Below, in pieces: positions 12,044-23,174 of a stretch of DNA of 64,000 nucleotides. The stretch spans positions 3,720,001-3,784,000 of the forward strand of contig NC_064679.1 in the NCBI RefSeq assembly GCF_023278565.1, in the 5' to 3' direction. Every line of letters starts with the position of its first letter. The stretch's first letter is position 1. The notes under the pieces are model-generated. The model searched no databases, was not told where the DNA came from, and saw only the letters and a list, made by a program, of their open reading frames with translations. The stretch is from Colletotrichum lupini. Its lineage: Eukaryota > Ascomycota > Sordariomycetes > Glomerellales > Glomerellaceae. The position numbers and the translations under genes are program-made.

Positions 12044-14736
12044 TCAGTCAACCTCCCACCCGCGACCCGTTCCGTTCGCGTTGTCGGTGGCCTCGTCATT
12101 CTCGCCGTCGTCGGTGCCAATCACGCTATTCGCACGCGATGACTCGACTTGGCTGAGATAATAATCGTCGTTCTCGCCCCAGCTATCGTACTCGTCGTCA
12201 GAGTAGTCCCACTGCACGGGGATCGTCTCGCCGCCCTCGCCGAACCCGAACATCATACCGCGCCACTGCCCGGCGGCGATCTTAGCAGCCACCTGGAGCA
12301 TCAGCGCAATGAGATGACTCGGCGGACCCAGAAGAACCTCGCAGGTCTTGGATACGATGGCCATGGGAAGTCTGCGGACGAGTTCCAGGCGGCTTCTCAG
12401 GGGGTGGTACCTGGCCTGGGTACTCGTGGGCGCAAAAAGGTTGGCCGCCGTCGGCAGAGGGGAGAGCGCTCTGCGGCCGACGGAGATGCTGCTGGTGGTT
12501 GATCTGTGTCGAATGTACGGGCGACGCACGACAGCTGTAGTTGCTGCTTCGTCCTCGGAAAGAGCAACCTTGTCAGGCTGCTCAACCACCTCAGACACCA
12601 TGTCTGGCGCAGTAGCAGCGCTCTCCAACGAGCTGTCGTCGGTCAGAGACGAAGTCGCATCCCAAGTTCGCCGAGTCTCCGGTGTCACAGTCAGATCGGA
12701 AATGTCGCGGTAGTGCCAAGGCTTCTTAGGAATAAGAATATTGTCGTGGGGGTATGGGAACCTCGTTGGGGACACGTCTGAGGCAGGAGATCTTGGGACA
12801 GGCGTAATTGGCGACTGAGCGGGCGAGTGCCATGACTTTGAGCTGTGGAACGAATCTGTAGATCCAGTTGGTGAAGTTGCTTCATCCAGAATCGGAGTCG
12901 ATCTCATGGCCGACTTTGACGGTGGCGAGGTAACAAGGGTCGATTGTGGGGGAACCAGAGCCCTGCCGGCTCTGAATCCGCGAAGCTTCTTTCTTCTGCT
13001 ACCCACAACCCCACTGCCTTCGAGAACTGTCTCTTCGTCTGTCGCGGACTGTGATTCGCTGCTTGACCCATTCCCGCTGGTATTCCTCGTCTCTATCGCT
13101 GACTTCTCGCAAACAGCCTCGGGCTCAGCGACAGGTTTAGTGGCCGGCGTAGACTCGGGAACCGCAGCGGCCATCTTGATCTCGTAGTTCCGGATCACGT
13201 CATAAATGTTAGTGGGCGTCGGTGTGCTTGCCTCAGCCGACAGAGGTGTTTTGGGCAATGCCTCCACAGTGACGAGCTGTTCCTTGATGTCGTTTGGCAG
13301 CCTATGACCAGCCACTGGCCGCTCAACAGTCACCAGAGTCTCCCCCTGGGTGTCTGTCTTGCTTTCCTTTGGCTGGGTCAATGAGTCGTCGACTTTGATG
13401 GAAACTTGGGGAACCTCAGGGCCCTGGGTGTCCTCTTCGCGATCGACCATCTCCGTCGAAGGTACTGTCACAGGTGCTTGTAGCGGTGCGGCATGCAATG
13501 CTGGTGAGACCGCAGCGGCAGTCACCTCTTCGCCAGCGTTGCTTTGTGCATCAATGCCGCCAATGTCAGCATTCGTAACTTGAACTCTTGGTGACTTTGC
13601 TGATGGCTCCTCGGCGGGAACCGTCAGATCTTTTCGGCAAACCTCATCTTCGGGCTCCTCTTCCTCGGCGATTGAGTTCTCGAATGTGGCTTCTTCGTGA
13701 CTCCCCTTTGGCTCCGTCTTTTCCATCTTGACCACGTCACACGTAGGACCTTCCTCATCGGTCACCTCTTGAGCCATATTGTTGCTAGCGATATTGCGGG
13801 TTACCTCCGCTCCGCGCTTCGGAATCTTCAATTCTGTCGCAACGGCTGGTCTCTCGGCCGTGGGAGTCAGCGCGGCATCCGTGGGCTCTGCCGCTTTCGA
13901 TATCTCGGCACTCGGATCACGGGATCTTGAGCTTGAGTGAAAGTCATTGCTGATAGTGGAGAGCCGGCGTTGCTCGCTTCGGCCGCGGAGGGAAGATGTC
14001 GAAGCTCTCCTGCCAGTATTTGGCGTCAAAGCTTTGGGCGTCGGTGATACCTCGACTTCGTGAGCTGGGGTCGAAAGGACGGGTAGGGCTCGTTTAACCG
14101 GGGGTGTCCATGGTCGCTTTTTCACGGGTGTCTTTGGTTTCTCGGGGAGGATGACCGTGAAGGACCGTTTGAAAGGGCATTCCGTCTTCTCGAATTGCAA
14201 TATTTGATCCCAGACACCCTTCAGTGCCGCAGCCAGTTCCTGTTCATCGGCGTTGGTGACGGGAATCTCAATCCTCCAGTAATTGGGTCGGCGAATTTGT
14301 AGGACGAATTTGCTCGAGTCTTCGGCGAGGGCCCAGCATTGGCTTTTGGGTAACATTGGCTGCAGAGCAGAGCCGCAGTTCAAGAAGGCGACGGATCCTG
14401 TACGGTATATTCGGAACGGCCCTATTGGGATGGCCCCCAATCAGCAATGGCCATGAGAACGTTGATGGACTTGCGCAACTTACCAATGGCAATCGTCCTC
14501 TCAAGCTGCGAGTGGGCAGACAAAGAGCCGGGCTCATCTGAAGGGCCGCGACCTGGACTCCGAGCTCGGCCTCTGGATGCAGCAGCGAATGCTACGATCT
14601 TGACATTTGGGTGGTTGTATAGTGTCTCGACTAGGCCACCGGCCGATGTGGACGGTGCCGGGCGTGACATGTGTGCTGGTATCGGGGCAGTTGCGACGCG
14701 GCGAGGAGCCGGATAGGCAGGGCGTAGAGATTCCAT
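12044..14736 (-). CDS. INP1: inheritance of peroxisomes protein 1 (Inp1-type)
   Basis: In yeast, Inp1 tethers peroxisomes to the mother-cell cortex so that a share is retained at division; in filamentous fungi the role is inferred. Exons on the minus strand are 14484-14736 and 12044-14421, with a 62-nt intron, giving 876 aa. The intron is supported by the continuous family signature across the join (RTIAI then GPFRIYRTGSVAFLNCG). The Inp1 domain covers about residues 30-190, including VETLYNHPNVKIVAF and CWALAEDSSKFVLQIRRP. The remainder (about 200-876) is low-complexity, rich in Pro, Ser, Thr and Glu, with several SPTK/TPVKK-like motifs and no other domain. It ends with an acidic tail. The only plausible alternative is a downstream start, which would lose the N-terminal motif. 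Confidence 0.88.
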
Positions 14737-17428
14737 CGCGGTATTCCTAGGGAAAGGGAGAGTGTGGCAGCTCGGCCAGAGGAGAGCAGTGTCGTCAAGT
14801 ACGTGCGGGAACTATCGGCTGACGGGCGAGTGCTACGAGTCGGACCTGGGTCATGTCGGAACTGACACCGAGTACATGACAGGCCTTGAGAGGAGGAAGT
14901 TGCCGTCGGTGGTGACGTTCGTTGGGCGTTATCGATTTGCGTCGCGTAGGTTTAGCGCGCCGGCCTGAGTCGAGAGAATAGGGTGGTGCAAATCGGAAGC
15001 GAAAGACTGATATGCTGGCCGTAGCAAGGGGGTAAATTTTGAGGGATCCGAGAAACGGGCAAACAAACGGGCTTGATGCAGCGGCGCGGAAGGACGTGGA
15101 CCCCCTTTTGAGCCGAGCGAGAATCGGCAACCTAGGTAGAAAATAAAATGTCTTGCTCCGGTCTCAGTACCCTTCAGATGAAGAAGAAACACTTGTGCCA
15201 CCACACGATGGGTAACGAATGGAAGGGAAGAAGAAGATGGGTGTGTAGAGTGTCCCTGGAGAAGCGAATGAGGAGAGGAGGAGGGACCGGAAGGCGGAGA
15301 GCGGAGGGAAGTAAGAGGAAGGGAAGAAAAAAGGTTTTTGATAATTGAGATTGAGGCAGGGCGACAGGGAAGGGGGGGGGCGGCGGACGTGGGTGATGGA
15401 TGAATGGATGGATGGACAAAAGATGATGAAGCTTGGACGGATCTGGGATTTGCTCATGGTTCGACCAGGGGTTAACGATGTCACGGCTTCTTGGGGACTC
15501 GTTCGAGGCTTTGGAGGAAACACGCGCCCGACGGGGGGGTTCTGACGCTGCCGGTTTCCTGAACCATCGCGTCGCCGTTTGATAGCGATGGGCCCCCCGC
15601 GCCCCGCACCCACCTGGGCACCGTCCTTAACCACTCGACCCTGTGGCCGTACGATGAGACTTTCTCTCTCACTCCCTTTCTCCTGGATCATTCCTTGCCT
15701 GACGTACCTCATCATCTCACTTTACCTCGTTCGAGTTGATTGCGAATGCTCAAACACACTGGCAGACTCATACCCTGTACACAGGAGAGAGATGCTGAAC
15801 ATGCATTGCCACCTGGTAATTATAGGAGAGACCCTCAATTCCAGTATTGCGGGAGTTTGAGACAAAACGAACCATCTCACTCACTCGAGCATATCCTGAT
15901 TGGCTTTCACATGCCTCTCTCTCTTTCTCTCACTCAATCGCCCCCTCACTCACTGTCTCTCATACCTGATCTGAGTCTGCTATGCTAGATTCTCATCACC
16001 CATCTTGTTGTGATCCAATTTGCTTTGATCTCTCACTTGCCCCGTCTTCTTATGCACGGAGACCACCTAGATAGATCTGGAGAACAAGCTAGGATGACTA
16101 GGCTCACTGAAGCGCGCGCCCTCGTGATGTGCCCGGCCCCATCTGGAGCCAACCTGGAGATTGCACGTCGTAGTCGCTTCGCGAATAAGGTGCCGCGTCC
16201 ACAATCCATTAGGGGGGTCACACCGGGGACAGCCGACGTATCCCAGCCAAAATATACCCTTAACTTTTTTCATGACTATCCGTACTACGTATAAGTATGG
16301 GGATCGATATGGGGGAGCCCAGGCGTTGTAATGTTCGCTTAGAAGAAAACGGCAAAGATGAGACGGGGCAACCTCAACATAAATCCAGTGGAAACCTGGC
16401 ATTTTCAGCAGTCTTCATATTTGGTTACGGATACCTTTTCAGCTCCGCACTTGCAATCCTCGCCTTTGAAAAATTGAGGCTTAGAGAGCTCGTGTTGCCT
16501 TGTCATTTCAGCCCTCACCGCATTCTCAACCAGAAACTAGCTTCCGAGGTTTCCAAAAAAGCTTCAAGAGCCTCGGGTCCCCCATGACAACAGCCGCCTT
16601 ATTCAATTGCAGATATAACGCCTGGGGTTTATACCTACCCTGAAGAGCATGCCTGGGGGCTAACAATTCAGGGACCTGCCATTGGTCCATTGAAAGCTCT
16701 GAGCTTCAAAGCTTCGAGCTGTCGAGCTTTGAGCAATGCATGCAGGGGTTCCAGCTCTTAGCACAGGGACGCGTTCTGGGATGCAAGTTCGACGCGTGCG
16801 CAATGCAGCCGCAGCCGCGGCAACTCGACATGAACCGGTACCACATCTCCCAATGTTTAATCCACTTGCACTCGATCATCGGAGCTGACTGGTTTCTGCG
16901 ATGGTGCATCGCCATGCAGCTCGCCCTCATACAAGCGAATGATTCTGCTTCTGAGGCGCCTCAATTGTGTGGTTTGGTAGGTTCACGTGGTTCAGTACCA
17001 AAAGTACCTACCGGGCTAGGTACCCACGTACCTTACCTCAAGGCACTTGAAGCTCCTACCTAAGGTACCTAGGGCAGACTCACTTAGTTGGTCTTATCTC
17101 TGATATCGATAAGATAAAGAATACGGGGGCTTCCCGGCACTCGGTGAAGCTCGGACCATCCGACCTTCCGGACGTACCGGTTGCAGGGCAGCGTTGTGAG
17201 GTGCTAGGTCTCTCAGCCACTAAACCCCCGGTATGTGTGTCGTCATCGTCTGCCCGCCACACTCAGCTCCAGCTCCCAGCAAGTTTAGCTCCCGGCCAAG
17301 CAACCAGCCCTGCGCTGACAAGGTCGCAACAGCTCGCGTGCCCCTCCAAGACTCTCGACATTTTGAACCTCAACACCCAGCAACGTTCGTGGTGATCGGC
17401 ATCGTCACTTCCACACCCTCGAGAAAAC
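14737..17428. other. divergent promoter region between INP1 and the UsgS-type gene
   Basis: About 2.7 kb with no supported gene. Pyrimidine- or purine-biased stretches (15150-15720) open long but uninformative frames. The right part (16996-17074) carries a cluster of overlapping TACCT/AGGTA palindromic motifs. T/C-rich sequence near 15900-15990 resembles leader sequence. Confidence 0.55.
16996..17074. repeat. cluster of TACCTAGGTA-like palindromic motifs
   Basis: Within ~80 bases the core appears several times as GTACCTACC, GCTAGGTACC, GTACCTTACC and CTACCTAAGGTACCTAGG. Related single copies recur across the window in non-coding DNA (about 1110, 1615-1638, 4171, 8310, 29311, 40497, 41357). 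Confidence 0.6.
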
Positions 17429-18848
17429 ATGGCAACCTCTGAAAAGGGTCATAGGCGCGACAAGCTTGAAGGCCAGATTGACAAGCAGCTCGACAAGCTT
17501 CCCATTGACAAGGAGAGGCTCAAGCGGGAGTTCGACCTCTCCCACTTCGACCTGAACCAAATCCTGCGGGGCATCCAGTTGACGCTGGTTGGAGGTCAGT
17601 TGATGGAACCATGCACATGGCGTCCAGGCTCCATTCCTTTGGAGTTTATTGACACAGCTCAAAATGCTAACTGCCAACAAGCTCAACGAGCCCTTCAAAA
17701 CCCTGCCTTGTTCACATCGGACCACTACCGACAAGCCGGCATTGCCGTCTTGAGTGGCCTTGCCATCCGTCTCGTCATCTCCATTCCCGTATGTATACCT
17801 TAAACCCCTGCGCCAGGAGCACGAAAAACCACCGAGATACTCCTGTCTTCCTCACAGCAGGTATTGACACAGCGCAATAGATCATTGGCGTCAGAGTCTT
17901 TCTCTGGATTCTGTCCTTCTTTTTGAGCCTGGACCATGTCACTTGGGACGACCAGCTTGTTGGGGGCCTCAACTTCATCGAGGAATATGTTTTGCAGGTC
18001 CCCTTTTTCCTCATGGCGCTGATGCGCTACGTCACCCCGACGCTCGACAACATGTAAGTCCGCATCTTACCCCCAGTCCTTGGGTCTTATGCTAACGTGG
18101 AGGCAGGTTTATGGATTCGCTGAACTGGGTTGATAAGACGTATGTCCAAAAACACAAGCACGAAGACCCGACCAAGCTTCGAGACATGTACTATCCCAAC
18201 CTCAAGATGTACAAGGTCAGCGACGGCAGCACCCACACGACTAGCACCGCCGAAGCCATCAGCATGTTCCTGTACCGCTTCGCCCGGAAGGGTGCCATCT
18301 CCCTCGCCGTATTCGCCTTGTCGTACCTACCCATCGTCGGTAGATTCGTGCTGCCCGCGGCCAGTTTCTACACATTCAACAATGCCGTTGGATTGGGTCC
18401 TGCGTCTGTCATTTTTGGAACAGGCATCTTCTTGCCCAAGCGGTACATCGTCATCTTCCTCCAGAGTTATTTTGCGTCGAGGAGTTTGATGAGAGAGCTG
18501 CTGGAGCCGTATTTCTCTCGTGTGCACTTTACCAAGGAGCAGAAGAGGAACTGGTTCCGGAACCGCGAGGGACTGCTGTTCGGCTTCGCCATCGGGTTCT
18601 ATACATTGATTAAGATCCCCCTTGTTGGTGTCTTGATTTATGGTATCGCAGAGGCCTCAACGGCGTACCTGATTACCAAGATTACCGATCCTCCCCCGCC
18701 TCCCGCCGAGAAGGCTGCTTTCGCCGCGAGCCAGCAGGAGTGGACGAACAAGCACGAATTCCTCAACCTCTCCCTCGGCGATATTGATGCCATTCACCTC
18801 AAGTCGCGGCCGGCCAACCCGACAGGTGATGCTCAAAAGCACGAGTAG
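17429..18848 (+). CDS. UsgS-type multi-pass transmembrane protein
   Basis: Looks like the fungal UsgS family of membrane proteins; biochemical function unknown. Exons are 17429-17594, 17682-17788, 17881-18053 and 18107-18848, with introns of 87, 92 and 53 nt, giving 395 aa. Branch-site-like TGCTAAC or GCTAACG precedes two acceptors. Joins give the family-like runs ILRGIQLTLVGAQRALQNP, VISIPIIGVRVFLW and TPTLDNMFMDSLNWVD. Hydrophobic segments lie near residues 75-115, 135-150, 215-245 and 320-350. The C-terminus is hydrophilic with PPPPPAEK. Naming rests on remembered family resemblance, so the multi-pass membrane nature is firmer than the family label. The ATG at 17429 follows an AAAC context. 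Confidence 0.78.
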
Positions 18849-19525
18849 GCAAATGGCAAGGGAACGGCGAGGGTGTCTGTTCGTCTATCACTTTTCGAGG
18901 GTCGCTATCCGTAGGCTTAACTAAATCGCGTGAATCCAGACATGCCGGGATAGGGTGACATTGCTCTTTTCTGCAACAGGACGGGTGAAGGGGACCGACA
19001 AAGCGTAAACGACAGATGCCGAGATAGCCAACCCCCGGATTCCAATCAATTACGTTTATGATAGGAGCAGTCATGCGACATGAGATCACTACGCCGTCTT
19101 ATCGATTGGTTTTTGGAGACTGGCCGACGGGCGGAGCCAATGCGGGGGTTGCCAGACACAAGCCTCTTACGGTATCGGGCAAAAGCTCTTATCAGCCCGC
19201 ACCCAGCTCCGCACTTGCAACTCCCAGCAGCCACCACCACTCCCGTCTCATAGAGGACAGTTGGGGATAATACCATACTCGGGATAGATAGCCAGACGAG
19301 GCAGGAGAGAAAGGCGTCTCATTCGCTGGGTGAGACAGTTCCGAGGAGCTCAGGGCGGGGTAGTTTGGAGACGTTGGCTTGGTTGCATGTATATCTACCA
19401 CACTAGGAAGCAGAGCGACCTGTTCTGGCACTCAATCTCATAACGACAAGTGAACATTTCATCTCACTCTGTTGTCTTAGAATCACTTGCCTGATACAAT
19501 TAACTTTGAATTTAACCATTCCACC
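18849..19525. other. upstream region of the formamidase gene
   Basis: Intergenic 0.7 kb with no coding signal. It carries several GATA-type hexamers (listed separately). Confidence 0.6.
19098..19291. promoter_or_regulatory. GATA-factor site cluster (AreA/NIT2-like candidates)
   Basis: CTTATC (GATAAG on the other strand) occurs at 19098-19103 and 19188-19193, AGATAG at 19286-19291 and GATAAT near 19266, all 230-430 bases before the formamidase ATG. Formamidase genes are nitrogen-regulated through GATA factors in Aspergillus, so nitrogen control is plausible. About one match per 430 bases is expected by chance, so the evidence is modest. Confidence 0.35.
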
Positions 19526-21520
19526 ATGGGCAAGACTGGTATTCGTACGGCCAACAAGGTCAGCTTCGATAAGCCAGCTTCTGAGCAGCCTGGCCTGCAT
19601 GTAAGTGCCCAAGTGCTGTCGATGTACGCCTCGAGCATCAAGTTTGTTGACATCAACACCAGAACAGATGGCATCCAGATAGTGAGTGCTTTAACTGGAA
19701 GGAGATCATGTCACAGTACCCTCTAACCAGCCTGCTCCCAAAGTCCCCTTCTCCGGCACTATCAAGAATGGCGAGACAGTCAAGATTGAATGCGTAGACT
19801 GGTAAATCGCCCTTGTTTCTTTCACCTGCGTCTGCTAGTGTTCAACAAACTCACGCAAGAATGCCAGGACCGGTGGCCAGATTGGCAACAACGACTCGGC
19901 GGACGACATGCTCAACGTCGACCTGACCAAGATCCACTACCTCAGCGGTCCGTTCGAGGTCGAGGACGCTCAGTCGGGGGACCTGCTCCTGGTGGAGATT
20001 ATGGACGTTCAGCCGTTCGAGGACCAGCCTTGGGGCTTTACGGGTGTATTTGATAAGAATAACGGCGGTGGGTTTTTGGATGAATTGTATCCTACGGCGT
20101 AAGTTGTTTCATTGTCACGTCACGTCACTCACTCTCACTCTCACCGACAACACTTATGTATCATGCAAAATGAACGCAATCCTCACCCTTCTCATCCTCT
20201 CTCACCGAAAAACAACCCATATTAACACTGTGAACGCAAACAGGGCAAAGGCAATCTGGGACTTTGAAGGAATCTACTGTACCTCGAGACACATCCCGGG
20301 AGTAAAATTCGCCGGGCTCATCCACCCGGGCATCTTGGGGTGCGCCCCGTCCGCCAAGGTCCTCGACACCTGGAACGCGCGCGAGGGCGAGCTCATCGCG
20401 GCCAACAAGCTCGACCGCGACGTCGCGAAGCCGCCGGAGCCGATCAACGTGCACGCCGGCGCGGCGAACGCGGAGCTCAAGGAGAAGGTTGGTAAGGAGG
20501 GGGCCAGGACGATTCCTGGGCGGCCTGAGCATGGCGGGAACTGCGAGTGAGTTTTTGAGCATCCTCTTTACTTCTTTCTACCCTTGAGAGATTTCGACGA
20601 GGAAATCTGGAGGGTGATAGACTCGGGGATGATGGGAAACGAGAGTCACTGACGTTGAGGGGAATAGTATCAAGAACCTGAGCAGAGGAAGCAAAGTCTA
20701 CCTACCCGTCCACGTCCCCGGCGCCAAATTCAGCGTCGGCGACCTACACTTCTCTCGTAAGTTTCCAACTAAATCAACTGTGCTTCCCTCTCTCTCTCTC
20801 TCTCTCATATGACCATGTATCCATATCATCAGGTAGCTCACTAACCTTATCCCAGAGGGCGACGGAGAAATCTCCTTTTGCGGCGCCATCGAGATGGCGG
20901 GCGTCATCACGATAAACTTCAAAGTCATCAAGAACGGCGTCGCCGACCTGGACCTCAAGTCGCCCATTTACATCCCCGGCCCTGTCGAGCCGCAGTTCGG
21001 TCCCGGGCGGCACATTTACTTTGAAGGGTTCTCGGTTGATCAGCACGGGAAGCAGCATTACATGGATGTTACCGTCGCCTATCGTCAGACGTGTCTTCGT
21101 ACGTTTCCTCCTCCCTCTCTCTTCTGTTCTTTTCCTTCTCCTGCATGTTTTCTTCGCTGCTTCCTTGAATGTTGCGAATGGAAAATTGATGACTACGATG
21201 TTTGCTAACGCAAATAACATAAAGGCGTCATCGAATACCTCCGCCGCTTCGGCTACAGCGACTACCAAGTCTACCTCCTCATGTCGTGCGCGCCCATCCA
21301 GGGCCACGTCGCGGGCATCGTCGACATACCCAACGCGTGCACGACCATTGGCCTGCCGATGGACATTTTCGACTTTGACATCTCGCCGGGCGCGGGTAAA
21401 GTCGAGAAGCGGGACCTGGGCAGCTGCGCTTTCGCGACGGGTGTGAAGGAGGGAACTGTTACCAAGGGCGGGGCGAATAGTCAGCATAGCTATGGTGGTG
21501 GGTTGACGTATAAGGAGTGA
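19526..21520 (+). CDS. fmdS: formamidase (FmdA/AmdA family)
   Basis: Hydrolyses formamide to formate and ammonia, letting the fungus use it as nitrogen source; soluble cytosolic family. Eight exons: 19526-19600, 19663-19681, 19717-19801, 19868-20098, 20244-20546, 20668-20756, 20856-21098 and 21225-21520, giving 446 aa, close to the usual family length. Family motifs run through the joins: NRWHPDI, TGGQIGNNDSADD, IHYLSGPFEVE, WDFEGIYC, FAGLIHPGILGCAPS, INVHAG, IPGRPEHGGNCDIKNLSRG, FSQGDGEISFCGAIEMAG, IPGPVEPQFGPG and IVDIPNACTTIGLPMDIFD. The second exon is only 19 nt and the intron after it is read as 35 nt; the alternative acceptor at 19730 breaks frame. It is followed by the convergent OTU1 gene. 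Confidence 0.93.
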
Positions 21521-21918
21521 GGAATGAGACTGGGTTTGTGGAAGGTTTGCTGAGTGTGAGATGAGAGGTCTCCTTTGAGATGGAATTTTGTGTGGAGTTT
21601 CCCCCTTTCCCATCACTTTTGTCGTGCCCCATGTCATCGCGAGCGATCGGATAAGAGTTGCGAGGTCAAGTTTGATTGAAGTCGAATGAGGTTGGAGCGT
21701 AGTCACGAATTATTGCAGTCGTCGAATCTTTATGCGAATTTCACTTATGAAATGCGAAACTCATCATAAAGCCGTGAGATTTCACTTCCCAATGAGAATC
21801 TCTCGACTTGAAAACAAGCCAAACTCCCCGAGTCATCGATTCCCGTTCCTCATGTGATCCATACCTAACAACTCCGCCCCGCCATGCATTTATCAATAGG
21901 CTCTCTTGTCTCTATTTG
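21521..21918. other. convergent 3' intergenic spacer
   Basis: 398 bases between the formamidase (+) and OTU1 (-) stop codons. No coding or structural signal seen; it should hold both 3' UTRs. Confidence 0.6.
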
Positions 21919-23174
21919 TCAAAAGTCCGGAATCTCAGTCATCGCAGTGTGTCCCGTCGCGCCCGTATGAATACTAGCCTCGGCCGTACCGCTGCCCAAC
22001 CACTCACATCCAGGAGCATCGCACTTGCGCAGCGCATTATCGCCAAAGGCACCGCCAGCACCAGCAGAAGCACCAGCACCGGCGCCGGCACCACCCGAAG
22101 CACCACCACCACCACCGCCCGCAGGCTCGTCCTTGATCTCGCTGAAGCCCATATGCCCCGTCGCCTTGGCGTGCTTGTTGGCCTCCCTCTGCCCGTTGCC
22201 AAGCCAGTCGCACCCGGCCACGGTACACCGCAGCAAGAACTCGGTGGTATCCGTAAAGTAGTGCATCTCGTGCAACTTTCGAATCAGCGCGCGCGTGCGG
22301 TCGAGGACCTCGTCGTCGGCGGTGCTCCAGTTCGTCCTATCGAGTTCCGGAGGCAGGTCCGAGTGCGCGTAGTGCGGCGGCTCCGAGGGGCTGCAGGCGA
22401 TGCGGTCGTAGTGGATGCCCGAGTAGACGAGGATGCAGCGCGATTCCTTGTTCTCGCCGAAGCGCAGCGGGTTTTGGGATTTGACGTCGAACGCGACGAC
22501 CTCGAGGTCGAAGAGGTCCGAGAAGATGCCGAGCTCGATGGCGCCGCCCCAGCGCTCCGGGTCCTGGATTGTGCGGATGTACTTTTCGACGGGCATGTCG
22601 AGGACGGCTTCGGGGTAGTCGTCTGGGTGTTGGCGGATGTAGTCTGCTACCATTTTGCGGAGCTCTTTGGCTTCCATTTGTTTGCCTGGGATGGCGCCGC
22701 CAAAGGCGGTGAAGAGGCAGCTGTTGTCGTCGGGCATCACGCGAAGGACTTGGGATATGGTGTCAGATGAGAAGGAGTTTGGGGGTGAAAGGTAGCCAGG
22801 TACTTACGTAACGTCGACTCACGCTCCGGCCACGGGATGCTGATGTCCGAAGGGGACGGGTCGGCATCGGGATCGAGGCGGGGCTTCTTGGACGCCTCCA
22901 GGCCTCGAGATGCCGGGGCGGCGGCGGCGGGCGGAGGTGTGATTGCGCGATGGTGGGCCGGCTCGATGCTGAAGGACTGGCCGTTGAGGCCCAGGTCTTT
23001 GGCGTTGGCGTCCTTGTGCTCGAGGGTCAGGGTCTGAAGGGGCCATCCATACTTGAGGGTGAACTCGGCGATGCCCGTCTTGTCCTTGATCTCGTTGAAG
23101 AGGTCTCCGACTGTTGCGGTGTCCTCGAGTGAGACGACGCCTGTGCCTCCCGGACCCTTGTACCTGGCTCTCAT
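21919..23174 (-). CDS. OTU1: OTU1/Yod1-type ubiquitin thioesterase
   Basis: Cysteine deubiquitinase that works with Cdc48/p97 in ER-associated degradation and related extraction steps. Exons on the minus strand are 22808-23174 and 21919-22748, with a 59-nt intron, giving 398 aa. Residues 1-80 form a UBX-like domain (MRARYKGPGGTGVVSL...). The OTU catalytic core starts at MPDDNSCLF with nucleophile C133, and the catalytic histidine is H235 in VYSGIHYD. The C-terminus has a C2H2 finger (C297, C302, H315, H321), a Gly/Ala linker of about 40 residues, and a second finger with identical spacing (C365, C370, H383, H389). I chose the start at the UBX-like Met; the frame is open upstream to 23720 without family resemblance. 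Confidence 0.92.

Noticed and set aside
15164..15715. 183-codon minus-strand frame
   Set aside because: Pyrimidine/purine-biased leader-like sequence; reads Ser/Pro/Phe-rich with no family features.
21808..22770. 320-codon plus-strand frame
   Set aside because: Antisense shadow of OTU1 exon 2.
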